Shown: positions 1-9,008, counted from the first letter of the stretch. The stretch: DNA of 13,218 bases from Spongospora subterranea (GCA_900404475.1 OUQQ01000571.1:5315-18532); one strand, 5' to 3'. A program made the numbers and translations. Notes: generated by a model from the sequence alone, not told the origin.

Positions 1-290
1 ACCCTACACCACCTTGTTGAAGTCCGGTAGCGGGACCCCATTATATCAACCATCATCGGAGAGTGCACAACCATGGTAGCCTTCTACTAACCACCCTACA
101 CCACCTTGTTGAAGTCCGGTAGCGGGACCCCATTATATCAACCATCATCGGAGAGTGCACAACCATGGTAGCCTTCTACTAACCACCCTACACCACCTTG
201 TTGAAGTCCGGTAGCGGGACCCCATTATATCAACCATCATCGGAGAGTGCACAACCATGTAACCCTACCACACATCACCCTACACCACCT
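1..290. repeat. 92-bp tandem minisatellite, about 3.15 copies, open at the left edge
   Basis: Units start at 1, 93, 185 and 277, an exact 92-bp period. Copies 1 and 2 are identical by eye. Copy 3 matches for about 75 bp, then diverges after its accatg core. Copy 4 keeps only the first 14 bases (accctacaccacct). Since 92 is not a multiple of three, the array does not encode a peptide repeat. Near identity of the left copies and decay of the last one suggest the array continues upstream and this is its eroded edge. The units contain CCCTA but not as a short telomeric repeat. Confidence 0.95.
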
Positions 291-396
291 CGATACGATT
301 GTTTTTCAGCGAGATATTGTATTTGTGAAAGCGAACTACAATTGTTACGCCAATACAGTAGAAAATGATCTTCAATACTTCCGGATCTGTCCGACG

Positions 397-1085
397 TTAT
401 TGCAGTGTCACCTTTCGTAGGGCCTGACACCAGGTGGCCAGGATTTGGCCCCTTGCAATTTCAAGAGATTCCTTTGTTGGTAGTTTCATGTCTTGTTGTA
501 GTTTATCCCAATACATCTGATGTCTCAACCAATTCTCATTTCATCAACTGACCCCGGTCTTGTCCCTTTGAAAACACCGACTTCGGTAGCTTCAGCGGCT
601 GAATAATGTATTGAATATCTCGACAATACGAGTTGCAAAATTAGAACCAATGATTGAAGTTGATTGCAATGCCAAGCAAGATTGTAGGGTAGCTCTAATC
701 ATGAACCGAGAACCATCAGATTCAAGGGGAGCCAGGAATATCATTAGGGGGCCTGGTAAAAAACTGAAAGGCAACTCGAACTCTAGTAGTGGCCCAAGAT
801 GGGTAGGCAAAACTGCTGCAGCATGTTTGACTTGTGCGAAACTGATGGCACAATCCAATTGATGAGACCATTCGATATTTAGACAGGAATTGATTATATC
901 GAAACTGTATTGAACATGTAATGAGCCCTTCCAGAATAAAACCCTTTGAGAACTACGCTATGTTCCGATGTTTGAGCCAGCTGTTCACTGAGGACAGATA
1001 CAGATAATGACCAGGCAGCCGGTAATTCAGCTGAACTGGAAAATTGGGAGATATGAAGAGATTTAGAGATAGCGCTGGTTCCCAT
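397..1085 (-). CDS. Probable spliced gene of unknown function, minus strand (approximate model)
   Basis: I do not recognise the family. Three minus-strand segments look coding. First exon: ATG at 1085 to about 916, a 57-residue opening that begins MGTSAISKSLHISQF. Second: 841 down to about 595, containing hydrophobic FELPFSFLPGPLMIFLAPL and ending in an open stretch with RIVEIFNTLF. Last: 534 down to the TAA at 397-399, a 45-residue helical tail that includes WDKLQQDMKLPTKESLEIA. A GT donor at 915 and AG acceptor at 842 would join exons 1 and 2 in frame through a 74-bp intron. The junction between exons 2 and 3 is unresolved: ATT|GTCGAG to ATGAG|AATTGG is in phase but has a weak donor. All three segments lie on one strand in the expected order and begin 164 bp from the divergent 7TM-RGS start. 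The segments could instead be chance ORFs or a decaying gene. Confidence 0.42.
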
Positions 1086-1249
1086 CAATCACATCAAGAC
1101 TTTATCATGAAATATTCTGGGTTTACCGACCCAGTATGAATCAAATAAATATCTCGACAGTGGTCCTAAAAATGATCGACAACCACGAATATCGTTGAGA
1201 TATTGGACGAGGTGAAATATCTTCACACTTGATCTGTGTTCCGATCGCG
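1086..1249. promoter_or_regulatory. Divergent intergenic spacer, probable shared promoter region
   Basis: This 164-bp AT-rich gap lies between the ATG of the minus-strand gene at 1085 and the ATG of the 7TM-RGS gene at 1250. It has no obvious TATA box. It holds an imperfect dyad, gatatt and aatatc about 11 bp apart near 1198-1220. The promoter role is inferred only from the head-to-head layout. Confidence 0.3.
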
Positions 1250-2914
1250 ATGAGTGACGTGTTTAACATGACCGGAGGGAATATGACCGATGGGGATCAG
1301 CCAGGAGGAGAGAACGCCATCAACATACAGACTGCTCTTCAACTGCACGGGACCCTACAGGGCCTGTTAATACTAACCTTGTTATCGGGTATTATATCCA
1401 TGATCTATCTTCATATCAACCGATATCTTCGCAAACGTATCTATGGTCCTCTCGCATCTGGTATCAGCAATAAGATGATGTTCATGGTGGATATGGCACT
1501 GGTTCTTGCTGCTTTCCTACAATTCTGTAGCATCACATTCAAGAATGCTCCTTGCGATCTACACAGTATCCTAGCAACGGCTGTGGTTCCCATCTGTGGG
1601 ACAGCATTCCTGCTGCGTGCCTGGGTCCTGGCCGTACAGTTCGCCCGCGTTCGTGAACAGCTACGATGGATGCAACTCTATCAAATGTCGCTCAAAGACC
1701 GATCTGAACTAGAAGACGCACCACTGTCATTATCAACTCGTGTGGACGTGTGGATGTCGAGCAGCCCGGCAGTATTGTCTCCCGCCGTTCTCATCCCGAT
1801 ATCAATCATATTCAGCATTGCTGTCTGGATCCCATCTGTTGTTAAAGACGTCGCTAATCAGTGTGATCATCAACTCGCCAATCCCTGGAATGATTTCAAC
1901 GTCATGTTGTTCTTCGCCTTGGCCTTCATCTTGGCGACGAAGTTACGCGGGAAGATAGACTCGATCGGGATCAGGCGTGAGCTGGAGATGGTAGCGATCA
2001 TATTCCTGGTGGCTCTCATCTTACAAATGATTATCGACCCAATTCAAAACAATATCCAATGGGATCATGATCAGGACGTGGACGCTCTCGAGGACGAGTA
2101 CGGCCTCGAGCTGGCCTTCTCCTTCTGGTACGGCCACACCGTTGAATCCTGCGAGCTCCTGCTCCTGGTCGCACTGGTCATCGTGCGACCGGCGTTGAAA
2201 ATATTGCTGCACAAGGACACGGATTCGTCTAGCAAAACCGTCCAGCAGAAACTCCAGGAGGTATGGTGCTCGTTTGCGAAATACTGATGGTCGTGTTGGC
2301 CCAACCATCTCATGATCGCCACCGTCCACTGAATGTTATTTTAGATTCTCAATGATCAGCTGCGCAAAGATGAGTTCCAGGATTTCCTGAAACGCGAATT
2401 CAGCTTGGGTGAGTTCGGTGGGACCAAACTTGATAATGACCTGATCATGCGCTGTGTAGAGAATATGTTATTCTACGATGTGATTGGGACCCTACTCCTC
2501 CAATCTCGTCAGAATATCTCATCATCTAATGGGGAACCAGTCGAAGTGCTAAACAAGTCTATCCTCGATATCTACAACGACTTCATTATAGAGTCAGGCA
2601 GGTTTCAGGTGAACCTGCCCAGCGATGATAGAAAACAGATTGAACGTTGCATTGGGGAGCTGAAGGCGGCTACAATGGTGTCCCTAGATCAGAAGATGGC
2701 GCTGATCAAGACCTGTATTGTGGCCTATAGCCAGGCCCAGTCGACGATCTTTAATCTCATGGCCACTGACTCTCTCCCCCGATATCTCAAAGGACGTGAC
2801 GAGGAGATGACCACAGCCAGATCATATGGCGGTGTTGTCAAATCAGGAATATCAACCCAATTGAATGTGACAGTCAAGAGTATGGGGCTAGGATCTCATC
2901 ATTCCGCCATCTGA
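1250..2914 (+). CDS. Seven-transmembrane receptor with C-terminal RGS domain (two exons, 526 aa)
   Basis: Model: join(1250..2260, 2345..2914). The open frame extends upstream to a TTG at 1229, but the first ATG is at 1250. Residues 1-35 are a short N-terminus with two NMT glycosylation sequons (N6, N11). Seven hydrophobic spans follow at roughly 37-57, 76-97, 107-131, 175-197, 216-232, 246-263 and 300-320. The cytoplasmic tail carries an RGS domain from about 346 to 488. Recognisable RGS blocks are FQDFLKREFS, IYNDFI (413-418) followed by VNL, and the final helix DSLPRYLK (479-486). RGS domains speed GTP hydrolysis on G-alpha subunits. The 7TM-RGS layout is known from plant AtRGS1 and from several fungi and protists, where it is placed in the plasma membrane. 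The ligand is unknown. After the RGS domain there is a short Ser/Gly-rich tail ending in TGA at 2912. No internal stops occur, so the gene looks intact. Confidence 0.87.
2261..2344 (+). other. Intron of the 7TM-RGS gene (84 bp, phase 0)
   Basis: The donor is CAG GAG|GTATGG and the acceptor is TTATTTTAG|ATTCTC. The exon 1 frame otherwise stops at 2285-2287. Removing the intron restores one frame that joins the last membrane span's tail directly to the start of the RGS domain, which supports both sites. Confidence 0.87.
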
Positions 2915-2982
2915 TTCAATATCTATTATTTACTTATTCCAACTCCTGTTGAGATCATCGTCAACGTTAACTTTACCTTAGC

Positions 2983-2988
2983 AATAAA
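2983..2988 (+). terminator. AATAAA polyadenylation signal candidate after the 7TM-RGS gene
   Basis: AATAAA lies 68 bases after the TGA at 2912-2914, a usual distance for a eukaryotic 3' UTR. Only the hexamer and its position support this. Confidence 0.4.
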
Positions 2989-3960
2989 CAAGCTTCGGTT
3001 CGTTCGTCTTGATATGTGTTGAACGCTGATTAAAATACGACTCAGAACAATGGTCAGCCCCTTTAGTGTTTGCCATCCAGGCCCCAATCCACCTATATCC
3101 TACAGTGATAAGCAACCGTTTCTGAAGTGGGATTTATTTCCACACTCATCAAACGTCATTGTTAAGCGAACAGATAAGTTCGCACGTATCTTCAGCGAGA
3201 AACCCTCGGCAAAGGCGCTTCCCATGCCGGCAACATGCGAAGCGTTCGAGCCTGAACGAACAAATGCGAATTTAGGGATTTTGGGCTAGATGAACCAATT
3301 TCATCAAGGCGAGCATTGACTGCAATAACAAACCCTATCCACGATTGGGCATACTTAAATTTCCACCATTTCAAGTTTTTGGTTAAACACTCAAAGCTGA
3401 TGTAGAGCATCACCGGCGCAGCCTGGACAACTATATTTACAGATATAAAACTTCAAATCTTCCATTTCCATTTTTGAATGGATTTCTTTGTTCTTTTTGC
3501 CTTCTTGATGATGAAGATTCTCTCTGCAAATCAAAAATTTCGGAGGCAATATTATTTGATAAGAAACTATTCATCATGAAGTTGTGTACTATACGGAGCA
3601 CAGATTGAGACCGTTGAAAGGGTACCTTCGTTTGGATTTCCATCTTTTGACGACCGACATAATGGGGTTCCCAAATAATGCAAAACCTGAGATCAACAGC
3701 AATCCTCAAGTCGTTTGATTGTGCCTTCAGCAAAGAGATATCAGAACTCCTTTTTTCTCTCTTTTCCTTCTGATAGTCTCTACCATTTTTCAGAGTAATT
3801 GAAACAAAGCATTTTCTACATCGCAAATGATAACCCGAAAAATATCTGTTTTCGTGAGTCTACACACCGATCCATAAATCGGTCATGGTCTCCATCATAA
3901 CGTGCCGATTGTAATCTTCATGCAGATATCGTAGATCAATCAGTTGGATCTTCACAATTC
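2989..3960. other. Intergenic stretch without a convincing gene
   Basis: Open frames occur here: plus 3050-3289 (79 codons), minus 3192-3413, and minus 3437-3826 (129 codons, TTG start, Lys/Ser/Arg-rich with one CRKC pair). None shows a family motif, and frames of this length are expected by chance in about 13 kb. The last 100-200 bp before 3961 should hold the RING gene promoter, but no box stands out. Confidence 0.5.
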
Positions 3961-6549
3961 ATGACTTCAAACACGGTCGTGTTCGTTTTCGTTGCGATTC
4001 TCACGATATACTCGATCGCCACCAAAGTTATCAATGCTAGTGGCGATGTCTATTCAATCCCGCTGGTGTTCTCGGACAGGGAAACAGCATCGCTATCGTT
4101 GACTCTCAACGCCAGCGATGCGTTCGCCAAGATATCGTTATCACTGAGCGCCGCTAGCGAGTTTGTGGTGTTAGCCGTGAACGACACCGAAATGGTCAAT
4201 CTAACAGTTTGGAGGAACGGCGTAATGATTTCCCAGGGCCATGACTCAGCCGGGTGGAGATTCATCGTCCTGAAACCTGCCAACACCATGGCGACATGCA
4301 GCGAACGGGATGTGCCGACGGCGTCAACCGCCCAGCCAATGGTCGCCATCACTCAAAGCAACGACTCAACGCGCTGCCTGATGGATGTTCATCTATCAGT
4401 AATCGGATCGCCATCCTCAGTTGACCTGCCAGTATTCTTTCGGGCCTATCGCGGCCTCATGTTATTACCCGATTACCAGGTCACATCTATCGTCCAGATG
4501 ACCGCAACTCGGGTAAACTGACCATTTTTCGCGTATTCTAAAAAAGCGAAAACACAAATCGCAGTTTCAACAAATTTGACGTTCAATCTTGATACATTCG
4601 ATGAAATTTGAAATGGTTCAACTTGGTGTTTGATGTGTATTTGTTGGGGGACTTTATTACGTTGACTAATCAGTTGAACAGCGATATGCGATCGAGATTG
4701 AGGATTCGATGCTCCCTGCGTTGATCAATACAACGCCAGATCAGAATGAGCTCAAAGTCGATGTCGACATGTTCGTCTATACCGAACGTGATCCGTTCTC
4801 GTTCATTTTCCCGAACCAAAATTCGGTATTGGCCCATAATTCGCAAATATTGCTCTAATCTTTAACTTTACACACGAGTGCTCTTTTTGTTGTTGTCCAC
4901 AAAAACTCGTGTTTTTTCTGTTTTGTCGTCGCAAACCTTCAATTTCATGGCTTTAGAATACCTAAATTCTCTTTATATATCCATTCCTATTGTGGATTTG
5001 TATTCTTCAATGCAATTCCAAAGTTGGACGCCAAAACAAGAACATGGCGCTATGAATCCAGTCTGGTTTCTTGGGCTGGAGAATTTTCACTGGTTTCGAT
5101 GGATGTTTGCGATTTGGACTTGTTCACGAACCAATCATTTATTGCGTTGATCTTCCTCTGATTCTGAACCGGTCATGGTTTCCACCAGAGGAATCATCGC
5201 TGGAACTACGCCGAGGAGTTCCTTATCTCATCTGAAGACGCCTTCTACATGCCACAACTCTACATCATCGAAGTATATCCACATCCCACACATCTGTGCA
5301 AAAAACGTTGTTCCATTAATGAACTCGGTCACAAACGCAGTAAAGTTCTGGTTCTTTGAACGACAACCGTTTTTCAAAAATTCATATCCACATCCTGAGT
5401 GCGCTTCATCGCGTTTGTTGCTGTTGTCGCTTCTCCAATCTCAATTAATTTCAAAACAATATCCGTTTTCTGTCGTGGTTGATGATGATCGTGTAACTCA
5501 GGTTTACGCGTCATGTGACACGGCGTTCGACTGGAATCGTTACGATATCTCGGTTACTACTGAGGTGGATGACGGCGTCCTACTGACGATACTGGGCATG
5601 GCCATGGCCATGTTCCTGGCCCTGATCGGTATTGTGTTCATGCTGGCGGTGATCCACCAGCAGCGTCGCCGCGTCATGCGGACCATACGCCTGCAGCAGC
5701 TGACCAGGGGCGCTCGTTCGGGCAGGCAACAGACTGCTCGTGGTGCCACGCGCGAACAGATTGACGCTATACCGATTGTCACGCTTTCCGACATCACTCT
5801 TGATAAAGAGGACGCCAAGTAATCCAACATTTTTTTCATTTTCGTGTTCGTGGTCAAATCTGTTTCAACGTTTTCCCAAAGCAATTAATGCTGTGCAATA
5901 TTTTTTTTTGAGTTTTCTCTAACCGGTGGTGCTTGGTTTGAAATGTACTTCATTACAATGTTGGTAACTATTGCGTTTTATCGATATTTCAACTTGGACA
6001 TGCAGAATCTATGCCGATTGTGGAATTTTTTCAAATGCGTTCAATGACCTGATTCGTTGGTGTATCAGATGCGCCATCTGTTTATGTGAATATATCCCGT
6101 CGGATCAGCTGCGACGCATCCCTTGTGGCCATCACTGTAAGCCATCACATGTTTGTCGCTTATGATAACAACCATTTTGTTTGGGACAATTCGCAGAGCG
6201 TTGTGATTATTTTTTCACGTATTTGACCAAATTTCAGATGTCAAAATGACGTCTGTGACCGTTTTTGATTTCGCATAAATTATCGTTTTGAATTCGTATT
6301 GTAGTCCACATCGATTGCCTGGGAGAATGGCTTCAAAAGTCGCACGTTTGCCCACTCTGTCAGCAAGACATCGCTAGTGCCAAAGACTGTCGCAGCCCTC
6401 AAGCTGGTACCGCATCCCTCAAGGTGACGAGCCCCCAACAGGTACCGGCTGTGACGACGACGACAATCCATCCTGTGGTTGTCACCGAACCGAATGAATC
6501 CTACCAGCCTTTAGATGATCCCGAATCCATCATCGATCTTGCGACATAA
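3961..6549 (+). CDS. Secreted-ectodomain, single-pass membrane RING-H2 E3 ubiquitin ligase (about 7 exons, about 496 aa)
   Basis: Model: join(3961..4512, 4682..4825, 5024..5104, 5189..5272, 5502..5818, 6069..6136, 6305..6549). The ATG at 3961 opens a signal peptide (TVVFVFVAILTIYSIA). The ectodomain runs to about residue 312 and has several N-glycosylation sequons (NAS, NDT, NLT, NDS, NTT). I cannot assign its fold. One membrane span lies at about 313-340 and is followed by basic QQRRR. The cytosolic part ends in a complete RING-H2: C394 and C397 (CAIC), C412 and H414 (PCGH), H417 and C420 (HIDC), C431 and C434 (CPLC). After the RING there is a Thr/Pro-rich tail, then TAA at 6547. RING-H2 fingers recruit a ubiquitin-charged E2. 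The layout resembles PA-TM-RING ligases (GRAIL, RNF13, Goliath), usually endosomal, but I see no clear PA domain. The exon 3/4 junction is uncertain: the alternative 5146-5190 intron adds 13 residues, including an NQS sequon. Confidence 0.85.
4513..4681 (+). other. RING gene intron 1 (169 bp, phase 0)
   Basis: The donor is ACT CGG|GTAAAC. The acceptor is TTGAACAG|CGATATGCG, with a branch-like GACTAAT about 15 bp upstream. A weaker donor, CAG|GTCACA at 4480, is also in phase 0 and would shorten exon 1 by 11 codons. Confidence 0.75.
4826..5023 (+). other. RING gene intron 2 (198 bp, phase 0)
   Basis: The donor is AATTCG|GTATTG. The proposed acceptor is CCAAAG|TTGGAC. The body is T-rich with stops in the exon frame. 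Another possibility is that this intron runs to 5188 and exon 3 does not exist. I prefer exon 3 because 5024-5145 reads as a balanced, Trp/Asp-rich coding segment. Confidence 0.55.
5105..5188 (+). other. RING gene intron 3 (boundaries uncertain)
   Basis: Two stops (tga ttc tga, 5159-5167) separate exon 3 and exon 4, which share a frame, so something must be removed. Option A is GAT|GTTTGC to CCACCAG|AGG (84 bp, phase 0). Option B is GC|GTTGAT at 5146 to CAGAG|GAAT ending at 5190 (45 bp, phase 2). Neither donor begins GTA like the others in this gene. Confidence 0.45.
5273..5501 (+). other. RING gene intron 4 (229 bp, phase 0)
   Basis: The donor is ATCGAA|GTATAT and the acceptor is AACTCAG|GTTTAC. 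The stronger-looking GTAAAG at 5340 is in phase 1 and does not join to the membrane-span exon, whereas this pair does. Confidence 0.72.
5819..6068 (+). other. RING gene intron 5 (250 bp, phase 2)
   Basis: The donor is GACGCCAA|GTAATC, hiding an apparent TAA stop at 5820-5822. The acceptor is TGTATCAG|ATGCGCC. Splicing creates an AAA lysine codon immediately before the first RING cysteine pair CAIC, so the boundary is fixed by the domain. Confidence 0.9.
6137..6304 (+). other. RING gene intron 6 (168 bp, phase 1), inside the RING-H2 finger
   Basis: The donor is CATCACT|GTAAGC and the acceptor is CGTATTGTAG|TCCACATC. The split codon T+TC gives Phe, so the text CGHHF-HIDC is rebuilt exactly as RING-H2 proteins require. 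Confidence 0.93.
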
Positions 6550-6658
6550 CTTGCTGATAACCTTTCCGGGAGTCTTTAGAATCACAAACCTGAAGTTTTC
6601 GCAGTTTGATAGCACAAGACTGCTTAGAACCGCGTGTATTTCCAATATATAACCATGA

Positions 6659-7213
6659 GGATATGTTTGCATTTATTTTTTATATATATCATTGGTGAAT
6701 AACCCGTACAAACCCCCAGCCCTGAACTCCCAGATACATTCGCCAAATTCATTGGATTCGACAAATGTTCTGCAGGCTGATATGTTCAACCAACGTCAAT
6801 ACACTGGCGACTTTCTCGATAATTTGAAAGCTCAAATCATTCATGGGGCTGGAGATGGTCGGGTTTGAGCAGATCATGTTCAGGAATCAGACGAGAACCC
6901 ATTTGAAGCTGCAGAAAAAAGTCAGAGTGGAAGTTCTCGACAGGGTGATCACATTTTCTAGCAAGTCCACACTGATGACAATGGTCACGAACAATAATTT
7001 GGGGCGACAATTGGGACACGAGAAGATGGGAGACAGACAAAGTTTTTATATATAAGCAAGCAAAACGAGAAAGCACGATTAAATCCGGATCAGGTGGATC
7101 AGTTGATGTACACTCTAACTGCGGCAAAGTTTCCAAGATCAGATTTCAAAACCTATGGAGCCTCCATCAACCCGGATTCGAACATGAAACTGATTAACTG
7201 TGAAGCTTCGAAT
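6659..7213 (+). pseudogene. Decayed coding relic, unidentified, plus strand
   Basis: One reading frame stays protein-like from 6659 to a TAG at 7211-7213 but is broken by TGA at 6866, TAG at 6959 and TAA at 6995. It contains DMFNQRQYTGDFLDNLKAQ, then a Glu/Ser/Gln-rich middle (ESDENPFEAAEKSQSG), then LNPDQVDQLMYTLTAAKF. Three stops in a frame that otherwise reads as balanced protein suggest an old gene under no selection. I recognise no family. It begins about 110 bp after the stop of the RING gene, with no sign that it belongs to that gene. It meets the minus-strand relic tail to tail at 7213. Confidence 0.45.
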
Positions 7214-8280
7214 TAGATGTTCGATGAACACTTCTGACACTGCTGGTCATCCTGATTTCGGAACATTCTAGCAGTGTCGCGATACTCGAATTTGTTAGTC
7301 CATAGCGTATACGACCACCGTAATTCGATTGTGTTAGCGAAGTGACTTGGGAATCCTGCCGTGAACAAGGAATATGACGCACGTTCTATTGACACTTCGA
7401 TGTGCTCAGATCGGGATTACAGTCTGTCAACGTTGATGCGATGTCGTTTATGGCGTATATACCCAGAATGTTGACACGTTTGTCCAATGAATACGGTCAT
7501 TGACCTGGTCTAGGCCAAACAATCCCAGTCATCTGCTGATGGAGAGTGGTGATGAGATGACCCCATATATTCCAATGAAATTCCGATCGCCGTTCGCCTT
7601 TGCAGCATCGAGGAATGACACTTCATGATGGGTCGTCAAGATGCTGCTCTCTGGTACATTGTCTGCAACGGCGGCAGGCGGTTCTATTTGATGAAAGGGG
7701 ATCAGGTGTCTCGTGTTGACCGGGGTCGCAGTTGAACGGAAGGTCGTCGATAGACTGAAGAATGAACATGGCTCCAATTTGGGCATATCCTCATATATTG
7801 CAAACGCCATGTTCAACGATGAATCGTTGCGATTTTTGAATTGTTGGGCAGAGACGTCGGTGCTCTGTTCTGTGATCAGATTTTTGACATTGTAAAAACC
7901 ATTTCCGTATTCCAAATTGTCCACTAGTCGAGCTGTACCATACAGCTGCACTATGTCTTGGGTGATGGCTATATAGGTGTCAAGTCGATGAAATCATAAT
8001 CACCGAGAAAGATATGCACTGGTCAGGGCATATCACAGGTCATTTTTTATGTGTATATACCTACAGAAGGCATGCACTATGTTCCGGGGAAACTCGTCCA
8101 ATTCGCAGCCTTCCCGTTAAATTCGACAAAGAATCGAATTAGATTCCGTCCGATTTCCAAAACCTGACGTTGGTATGGGAATAAACTCAGAAGAAACAAC
8201 AGTTATGTTGCGAATAGTAGGACTATCCGTTGAATCCAATCTGACCCGTTCTCGCTATTTGTGAATCAATTCTTCAAAAC
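7213..8280 (-). pseudogene. Decayed coding relic, unidentified, minus strand
   Basis: Reading from 8280 downward, protein-like text moves between frames: TVVSSEFIPIPTSG (about 8210-8160), then LIRFFVEFNGKAANWTSF (about 8135-8085), then after stops FLGDYDFIDLTP (about 8010-7975). A shift leads into a 140-codon open stretch, 7951-7529, with LYGTARLVDNLEYGNGFYN near its start and SFLDAAKANGDRNFIGIYG near its end. Further pieces follow, such as VNILGIYAINDIASTL (about 7470-7425) and IELRWSYTLWTNKFEYRD (about 7335-7280), ending with TAA at 7213. The order and single strand suggest one gene of roughly 350 codons with several stops and frameshifts. A structural protein of a DNA transposon or virus-like element is possible, but I see no diagnostic motif. 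Confidence 0.4.
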
Positions 8281-8355
8281 AAACCAAAAGCAATGCTCTT
8301 CAAAAAGATCGAGCTTGTCTCATTAAATTGCTCAGCCTTCAAGACCAAAAAAAAA

Positions 8356-8597
8356 TCCAGCGGTGGTTCGAGGCAATATTCCAACATAGACTTGCGCTGA
8401 AGTCAGTTTGTTACTTCTCGACAGCAATACAAAGCGCTCAGCTGTTCGTCGACTTGCCGAGCGTTTTTGGATGCAGTCGCACTTCAACTTTCCCCAATAT
8501 ACTCTTTTAGTCAAAAGCATCGCAATAAACCCACGATGGGCGATTTTTCCAGCGGTGGTTCGAGGCAATATTCCAGCATGGACTTGTGCAGAAGTCA
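8356..8597. repeat. Direct repeat pair of 50 bp (8356-8405 and 8548-8597)
   Basis: Both copies begin tccagcggtggttcgaggca and end in gaagtca plus or minus one base. They differ at about six positions and start 192 bp apart. The second copy is the inner end of the left arm of the inverted repeat, and the first lies just outside the arm. A third copy, inverted, occurs at 8824-8873. Each contains ggttcgaggc, which resembles a Pol III B box, so a SINE-like origin is possible but no A box was found. Confidence 0.85.
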
Positions 8598-9008
8598 CAA
8601 GTCCGGTGGCCTTGTGCCATCATTCTCGGGTCAGTTGGTAACTGTGTATCTGGGGGACAGTTGCTAACAGTATGTAATGGCTTTTCTTCTGTTTTGTCTT
8701 GGTATTTTTGTATTTCCACGACTGGCCCGGGGACGATAAAAAAGGGCTACAGTATTGCAGCATCTCCATTACAATCCTTGATCACCATTGACGAGTGGAA
8801 TTTTCTCGCGGAATTCAACAAAGTGACTTCTGCACAAGTCCATGCTGGAATATTGCCTCGAACCACCGCTGGAAAGATCGCCCATCGTGGGTTTATTGCG
8901 ATGCTTTTGACTGAAAGAGTAAATTGGGGAAAGTTGAAGTGCGACTGCATCCAAAAACGCTCGGCAAGTCGACGAACAGCTGAGCGCTTTGTATTGCTGT
9001 CGAGAAGT
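8413..9008. repeat. Inverted repeat: two 186-bp arms with a 224-bp spacer
   Basis: The left arm, 8413-8598, starts acttctcgacagcaatacaa. The right arm, 8823-9008, is its reverse complement and ends ttgctgtcgagaagt. I see only a handful of mismatches, for example t/c near 8546, so the arms are very similar and the duplication is recent compared with its decayed surroundings. The spacer, 8599-8822, shows no coding motif. Open frames here (for example plus 8586-9047 and minus 8769-9077) arise from the mirrored arms and look spurious. It could be a foldback or MITE-like transposon, or a segmental inversion-duplication. No flanking target-site duplication was recognised. Confidence 0.9.

Noticed and set aside
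1..290. Telomere or CRISPR array
   Set aside because: A 92-bp period with no short telomeric unit and no repeat-spacer alternation. It is a minisatellite.
2021..2329. Minus-strand open frames over the 7TM-RGS exon
   Set aside because: Antisense shadows of the real coding strand.
3050..3413. Overlapping plus (3050-3289) and minus (3192-3413) open frames
   Set aside because: They overlap antiparallel, have no motif or plausible splice partners, and lie in the 3' flank of the 7TM-RGS gene.
3437..3826. 129-codon minus-strand open frame between the two host genes
   Set aside because: TTG start, no recognisable domain, low-complexity Lys/Ser/Arg content. A frame of this length is expected about once by chance in both strands of the window.
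6659..7213. Stop codon reassignment to explain in-frame stops
   Set aside because: The relics contain TGA, TAG and TAA, and the copia relic has stops at conserved Tyr and other sites. The intact genes end normally with TGA and TAA. Decay is simpler.
8554..8570. tRNA gene suggested by ggttcgaggc
   Set aside because: No cloverleaf arms or acceptor stem could be formed around it.
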